Assembly: GCA_013433145.1 (NCBI GenBank)
Contig: CM024191.1
Span: forward strand, 1,690,501-1,754,500
Length of the DNA stretch: 64,000 nucleotides
Reading direction: 5' to 3'
Origin: Ascaris suum
Taxonomy: Eukaryota; Nematoda; Chromadorea; Rhabditida; Ascarididae
This document shows, piece after piece, positions 58,350 through 64,000 of the stretch (positions within the stretch are counted from its first letter, which is position 1; the number at the start of each line of letters is the position of its first letter). Below the pieces are notes generated by a model, which saw only the letters and a list, made by a program, of their open reading frames with translations, was not told the origin of the DNA and did no database searches. The position numbers and the translations under genes were made by a program.

Positions 58350-61300
58350 GATCATGGGGAGGACGACTATTTGTTATCGTAAATTCGAACACAAATGAGA
58401 TTTCAAAGTCATTTTACGAGACTGAAACATAGGATAGTATCACCTTGCAGGCGATATTCTAGTGAGCCAAGGTCGGAACTCAGCAAACGGGTTTTATAAT
58501 CAAGATGATAGAGTCTTGGTAAATCTTGCGAAGGCTAGCAGCAGCGATTTTTCGTCACTTTTTAAGTAGTATTCATAACGAAATTTTTCATGGACGATGC
58601 AACACTTTTCGCAGGATGCCACTCTTTCAACTACTCTGTGCAAAGATTTTTTGTTGAAAATGAAATCCACTGAGGGATCACTAAAAAAACGTTAGGTCTT
58701 CGGGTCATCTACAAACAATGTACACTGCTGAACTCTTCGGAAGATCGTCACTGTAGATCAGGAAGAGGAATCGCCATGGGATGCTCGCTTGTGACAGCGT
58801 GGTTTTCTGACAGCCAACTTCTGACCTTGACATTGAAAAGCGCTCTATATAAAAAGCACTAGTATATTTGAACAATGAACCTGAGGTGCTATATTTTTCT
58901 CTTCGAAACTTGTAATGGCGATTCAATTTATTATACTTGTTATTCAAGCTTGTTATGGCAAACTGTGTTAAGTGCTTTCGCGTTGTCAGTGGAAATAACC
59001 CTCGATGTGAATCTTTTCTTCAAATTTCTTATCGTGGAAAGTTATGACTTAAATAGAATGCGTGAAAAAAGACAGCGTACGGGAGAGGAATCCTACGCAG
59101 ACGCATCGCCGTGTGATATGGTGTCATATTCCTGGAAGGGATGTTCAGAGCAATCGTGATTGTATTCAAACGGTGAAAAACGATAATGAATGGGCGTCGG
59201 AGCCTCTAAGAGCTTTCGCGCTATCTTTAGACTCTACCAGTTGTTCTTTGCCTTTGTTCTGACAGGAATTGCTCAGTTCACTGCAGGTTCGAAATGCGAG
59301 TTAAACCACTTTTAATAAATTCAGTCCCACACCATTTATTCCATGAAATATAAATCTCGAAGTACAAGTATTCGCCAACTCTGGAAGGGCTGTTATTAAG
59401 GAAGGGCTCACTCTTATTTCATGGAACAGCGTCTTGACGCCGAATCTAACATTTATTGCGCACCACTTTGCCCAGTCGACAATTGACAGTTGCAGCTGCG
59501 CTCTGATTTTTCTCTGCACGTATGCTGACATATATCCAAACCCGTTGTGCAGTCCTACCACCCCTTATTGGGCAAGCCAACGATCACTGAAGTCGAGTCA
59601 GGTTTAGGGATTAGGTGAGTAAGGGATGGGGGTACAATTGTCGGTTCTGTTCTTGCGGCGTGGGGAGGTGACAGCGATTCACGGTTACACACCCCTAATC
59701 ACTGCATAGCAATAGATGTTACTGTTTTGTTTTCCTTGTACTGCACGAGCAGGTTGCCGACGAAAGATGTGCACAATAATATGCTAGCTTAATTCTCCAA
59801 AGAGATCGATAAGTCGCACAGGTGTGCGAAATGAATGCTATGCTAATTTGCTTGCAAAAGCGCTTTGTCGATGTCATGTATGTGTGCCCTTGTGTCTGTC
59901 TCTATGGGTTTCCTCTGGTTTCGATCAGGGGATCCTTGAAAGCATAGTTACGAAATTTAAAGCGTACAGCATATATCATTGCGAGAGGTCGATGGAGCAG
60001 AGATAGGGAGGATAGAACGGAACTTTGTCGATTCAGACAGTGAGCAATTCTTATTATTAACTTCTGAAAGCCTCTAAAATGGCAGCAGTGCTGAATGATA
60101 GGGAAGACAAATGACGGCGATATTTCAACGGAACTCCAAAAGCATCCTTCTTATATGTCCTTCTTATATTAGCATCCTTCAATCCATCGTCCTTCTTATA
60201 AATACGAGAAAAATTTCATTGATAAGCTGAACTTCATCGGATCAACGGTCGTCACAATCTCATTTCATCGTTTTAATGGCGCAATCACTTGCAAGATGAG
60301 CAGTATGCCACTAACATAAAGACGGATCACCTTTTCACAAAGGAAACAAATAATATCTCACGATACTAGGCACAATAAAGAGCCCAGCACTTGTTTAAAG
60401 CCTCTATGCCGCCAGGCTTGAAACGCTCAATGCATAAAAAATGCTTTTAGTAACCATTACTTTATGTAATCAATGAATCTCTTAATTTTCTCGTGAGCCT
60501 TTTTCAAGGCTCTGCAGCAACTCATTTCGACATCCGTCCAACGTAAAGAACCCCAATACTTGTCACGTATATTATCGCATTCAGTAGAGAAAATCGAGCA
60601 ATTGCATCACAAAGGGCTAATTGATCTTCCAAAAATCATAATAGCCACATGATGTTCGCTCCTTTCAAATATTCAAATTTGAAGTTCAAAACGGTGCACG
60701 AGTAGTCAATATTCCTGAAATTAACGCTAATAGATCTCTGCATCACCAACTTAGTATTATTTGTTAGTTATTTGTCGATTGCTATTTCACCCTGGTTAGA
60801 GCTGTAAATGAGCCTTATGAGAATGGAAGTCGCTAGGAATGACTGAAGTGTCCGGAGCCGTCATGGATGGAGACAAGAATATTGAGGTGTTTGATGACAA
60901 ACTGTGGTTTATCAAGCGTACATTAGTTAATCAAGGCCTCAAGGAAAACCATGGTCGTCACTGATGTGCAGTTTGGCAAGTGACGCGCGGCAGTTGGACG
61001 AAAACTTATTTTGCACGCAAAATCTTCGAAGAGTGATTCGCAACCAATCTGGTAAAGCACGGACTCAATAAAGCCCATAGCGATGTCCTTCTTGACTAAA
61101 ATTGCTGCATCATCTGAAGTTTTTTTGCTGTTCGATGCGGTTTTCTCAACGTTCTATTTGAGGATATTTCTGCGGCTGATGACACATTACTTTCATGTTG
61201 TCGTTGATGAGAATCGTGCGCTTCTTCCACGCCTGTGAATACAGCTGGATATCATTTTTTTTTTTCTGCGCTGACCGCGAAGAAGGAACAATTGCCATGT

Positions 61301-61601
61301 TATGGGACAGACCGGTTTCATTTTGCAGCATTTGTATTGCGTTTGCGAGGAACTGTGGGACTTAGGAGGTTTATCACTCGATTGTTTATAAGTGATCACA
61401 GCTGGCCTTGAGGATCGACTGGAGGGACTGGTTCACTCCGTTGAAGATTTCTAGGAGGAAGCTGCTCGCCACATCCTGAGCTGTCATTAACATCAGCTTG
61501 TGCATTTCGTCTACAGTCTTTTTCATTGCCTTACGCATTGCATCAATCATCTCCAACATATTCGCTTTCACAGCGGTTTTAAGTGGGAAACTTGTCTTCA
61601 T
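58350..61601 (-). mobile_element. Second decayed CR1-like LINE
   Basis: Minus-strand fragments lie in element order. At 61,601-61,386 there is a coiled-coil-like ORF1 start (MLEMIDAMRKAMKKTVDEMH ... NGVNQSLQSIL). From 61,330 to 60,850 there are broken ORF1-like frames. At about 60,610-60,470 there is a Trp/Lys-rich frame (DKYWGSLRWTDVEMSCC). At about 59,370-59,305, TSRFIFHGINGVGLNLLK resembles the RT entry motif SSGxDGI...LLK. At about 59,010-58,965, AKALNTVCHNKL is motif A (AKAFDTVxHxKL). At 58,790-58,720, FLFLIYSDDLPKSS matches LLFLIYxNDLP, and then, one frame over, LFVDDPKT is the FADDTK catalytic block. At about 58,530-58,440, LPRLYHLDYKTRL and LGSLEYRLQGD form the C-terminal block. Stops and frameshifts throughout make it inactive. 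The ORF1 part is the least certain. Confidence 0.75.
60140..60203. repeat. Short imperfect tandem repeat TCCTTCTTATA
   Basis: Three copies of TCCTTCTTAT(A), with partial copies AGCATCCTTC, within about 64 bp. It lies inside the second LINE relic. Confidence 0.7.
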
Positions 61602-62501
61602 GGCCCTTGGCCATTACTCAGAGCACTATAGGAGGCGAGCACAGTTATTAGTTAACAGTTGGTAGAAAGCCGACGGAAGGTTGAAGTGACTGTAGCAAAT
61701 AATTGAAAAGTGGATTTAAGCCGTCATGAATTGATGAAATTGAAGGTAGCAGTAATATAAGAATTAAATATTTGCATATTTCCTACCAGATGTTCTTAGT
61801 AGATGATACTCATCTTATAGAGCCAAGATCCTCTCTTCATATGGTCACAATAACCCCAATGAAGCGACTTTGGAATTTCATAGTGTTTTTGTGAGTATCT
61901 TTTATTCCATTGTTTTACGTATATCGATACTCACGATTTGATTTACTTTAACGAGGCCATCGATAATCGACACCGTTTATTTTGCACAGGTGAAAGCTTA
62001 CGACGGAATGCTCTAGAGGCTTAAGAGGATTTCGATTAATTGAGTCAATCAATCGGTTTTAAATTAAGCAAAGCCAATTGTAGGATACTAGATAACGAGT
62101 ATATTTGAATACTGCCCAAATATTCCATAGTTCCGCTTTTGATCCATAAAGGACCACCCTTTACGCGCAAGTGAATTTATGTATTTCTGTTGTGCCGATC
62201 AATTTGCATTAAAGACTTTTCTATTACTCTTGATCGACTCGTTCAAATCGTAAGCATATGATATCCCAAATCGTCCCATATCGCATCGAAATGCAACTAG
62301 GAAAGTCGCAAGTGGGTCAGTTACAAAAACATTGAAAACGAATTAAAATCTTCGTAAGTTCTCATGAAGAATCATCAAAAAGTGCAGAATTTTCAGGCCC
62401 TTTTGGCTCCTTTCCGATCAAATTTAGTAAAAAGTAAAAATTTTCCAAGGACTTCTGATAGCTATGACCATATGTTATTCAACTCTATGTTCTCGTTTCA
62501 G
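61602..62501. other. Region upstream of BBS9, 5' exon(s) not found
   Basis: The first visible BBS9 exon starts at 62,502 after TTTCAG and needs a phase-1 donor upstream. No ATG-bearing exon resembling the family's N terminus (typically MSLF..DWW) was seen here, so the start may lie further left, beyond the LINE relic. Confidence 0.4.
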
Positions 62502-64000
62502 AACAGCTGGTGATTGGAAATAGCGCTGGTCGAGTGTGGGTCATAGATCCGGGTCGAGTGAGTGACTCACGACAGCAATTGAGCTGTCTTCTCGAGCAAA
62601 CTCTACACAGCTCGGTGATTGAGATCAGCGTTGCTAAATTCGTCGTAGGCCTCGATCAAAACTTTATTGCAATCCTCTTCCCTCAAAAGCTTGCAATTTA
62701 TCGTCTTGTGGCTGGTATTCATTTGCATTTGTTATAGTCTTTATTCACAGTAGTAATAGCAGCAGTAGTAACAGTATAACTTTGTTGATACTGGACAAAA
62801 AAGAATGCTCTCGAGTAGCAAACTGAAAGCCACATGAAATCGATGGTCTAATTTAGCATATAGATGATGAGGATGTTTGTATACCACCGATAACCATTAA
62901 TTGGAACGTTGCAGAGAACGATTCGCATAAGTTGGTTGTATTGCACGAGCATGATGTACACGGTATTGCCTACAATATGTGTGTGGGTAATTTTGGTCGA
63001 GCAAGCACGTCGCAATTGTGCGTGCAGAGCGTCAACTGCTCACTATCGGTGTTCGAGTCCGAGCATGAGCTCTTCAAGCGGAACATCACGCCCGCCCTTC
63101 ATCCCGGTCCGATTATTTATGCCCCTCAATCGGATTCGATTATCACCGCACCGGGTGGCCTCCTGTCGTCAATTAAATTCTCTGCACTTGCTGCCGCCTC
63201 GAACACTACATATGGCAAAAAACTTAACGTTCGTCTGCATATTCTAATGTACTTCACCTTAGAAATAACCACTCGAAATCTAATCTCCAAACAAATTAAA
63301 GATCATTGAATGAATTTCTGAGTCTTTTCTTGATATGATTCTTTTGGTTTTGAGCGACAGTGTGGTCTATCGAAGATTCAAAATTGCAATGCTTTAAATG
63401 ATGTAACATATGTTTTGAACGATTCGAAATTATGATACTGCTGCAGCCGGACTGGACATTCAACCTCGGCGACTGGCCACTCAGTATCGCCGTCATCGAT
63501 ACGGCACCTGTTCAGCCGTCGATCGTCGTACTATGCAAACGTGTCCTGCTGTGCTTTACACATGGTGGTACTCTGCGATTCTCGGTCCGTCTTCAGTGTA
63601 TCGCAACCGCTCTGCTCGTCTACAATTCAAGTTCCGTTTCAATAGCCCACATTTCTTGCTAGGGCTCTTTCTTAATTGTGAAAGATATTCAACAAATTGC
63701 AGATTGTTTTAACTGCCTTATCCAATTTCACCACGTTAATCATCTAATATTTGATCAACAATAAGTCCAGCTATTCCGATGACTCTGTTAAATGCAAGAT
63801 TACGGTAAATATCGGTTGCAATTATCCTGCATGGGTATGAAGGTTATCCGTTAACGGGTATAGAAGGTATTGACTTCACAGTTTACAGCGTCGGATGCCT
63901 ACATCCAACTGTGCATTGCAACAACAACCAACACACTTCTATTCTATACGGACAATATTTTGATCTGGGCAGCACAGCTGGCTGTCGAGCCGATGCAGTT
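62502..64000 (+). CDS. BBS9 / PTHB1, partial (BBSome beta-propeller region)
   Basis: BBS9 is a core subunit of the BBSome, which moves membrane cargo in and out of cilia. Exons are 62502-62714, 62864-63228, 63447-63630 and 63889 to beyond the window. They join in phases 1, 0 and 1. QLVIGNSAGRVWVIDP matches human KIIVGSxMGYLRIF. SVAKFVVG and FPQKLAIYRL match VGKFVSG and HSRKLCVYSV. GIAYNMCVGNFGRA...LCVQSVNCSLSVFE matches ACNMTYGSFGGV...LICIQSMDGMLMVFE. PDWTFNLGDWPLSIAVID matches VDWTLNIGEQALDICIV. The last exon, IQLCIATTTNTLLFYTD...WAAQLA, matches INTLIGNHNNMLHIYQD...WATQLP. So roughly residues 30-340 of about 890 are present. The 5' exon is missing from my model and the 3' part is beyond the edge. 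Confidence 0.93.

Overview
The window looks like nuclear DNA of a strongylid-type (clade V) nematode. The inference rests on AT-rich sequence, short exons split by 0.1-2 kb introns, T-rich acceptors ending in TTTCAG or TTTAAG, and a bHLH-PAS gene very close to Caenorhabditis AHA-1. There is no prokaryotic gene organisation, CRISPR array, rRNA or convincing tRNA. I assigned identities by reading translations and comparing them with remembered families. No search was run.

Layout. (1) 2,088-11,619 (+): a complete eight-exon aha-1/ARNT gene, with a 180-bp (TA)n tract in its first intron. (2) 14,140-15,549 (-): two-exon mitochondrial ribosomal protein L43, divergent from (3) 17,392-19,235 (+): four-exon RTF2. 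(4) 19,875-41,970 (-): a 22-kb gene that I rebuilt as 31 phase-compatible exons encoding about 1,514 aa. It is a CABIN1/Hir3-type TPR scaffold of the HIRA histone H3.3 chaperone complex. (5) 43,048 to about 46,810 (-): eIF2B subunit beta, just upstream of the CABIN1 gene on the same strand. It has a GC-AG intron and a poly(A) signal that overlaps its stop codon. (6) 54,930-55,958 (+): a two-exon, 64-aa single-pass membrane protein of unknown family. (7) 62,502 to the window end (+): the beta-propeller part of BBS9/PTHB1 (BBSome), open at the right edge and with its 5' exon(s) not found.

Two strongly decayed CR1-like non-LTR retrotransposons lie on the minus strand at about 50.05-52.77 kb and 58.35-61.6 kb, on either side of the small membrane-protein gene. 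Other repeats are four long (TA)n tracts, two of them lying exactly between inverted flanks, six mono-G/C tracts of at least 10 nt, two compound (TG)nGn tracts and several small palindromes.

The genes are housekeeping functions that do not form one pathway: transcription (AHA-1), mitochondrial translation (mL43), replication termination and fork control (RTF2), H3.3 deposition (CABIN1), translation-initiation nucleotide exchange (eIF2B) and ciliary trafficking (BBS9). I found no convincing evidence of a wholly new multi-gene system. The best leads are the nematode CABIN1 gene with its acidic head and calcineurin-motif-like tail, the GC-AG intron with its hairpin, and the palindromic (TA)n elements.
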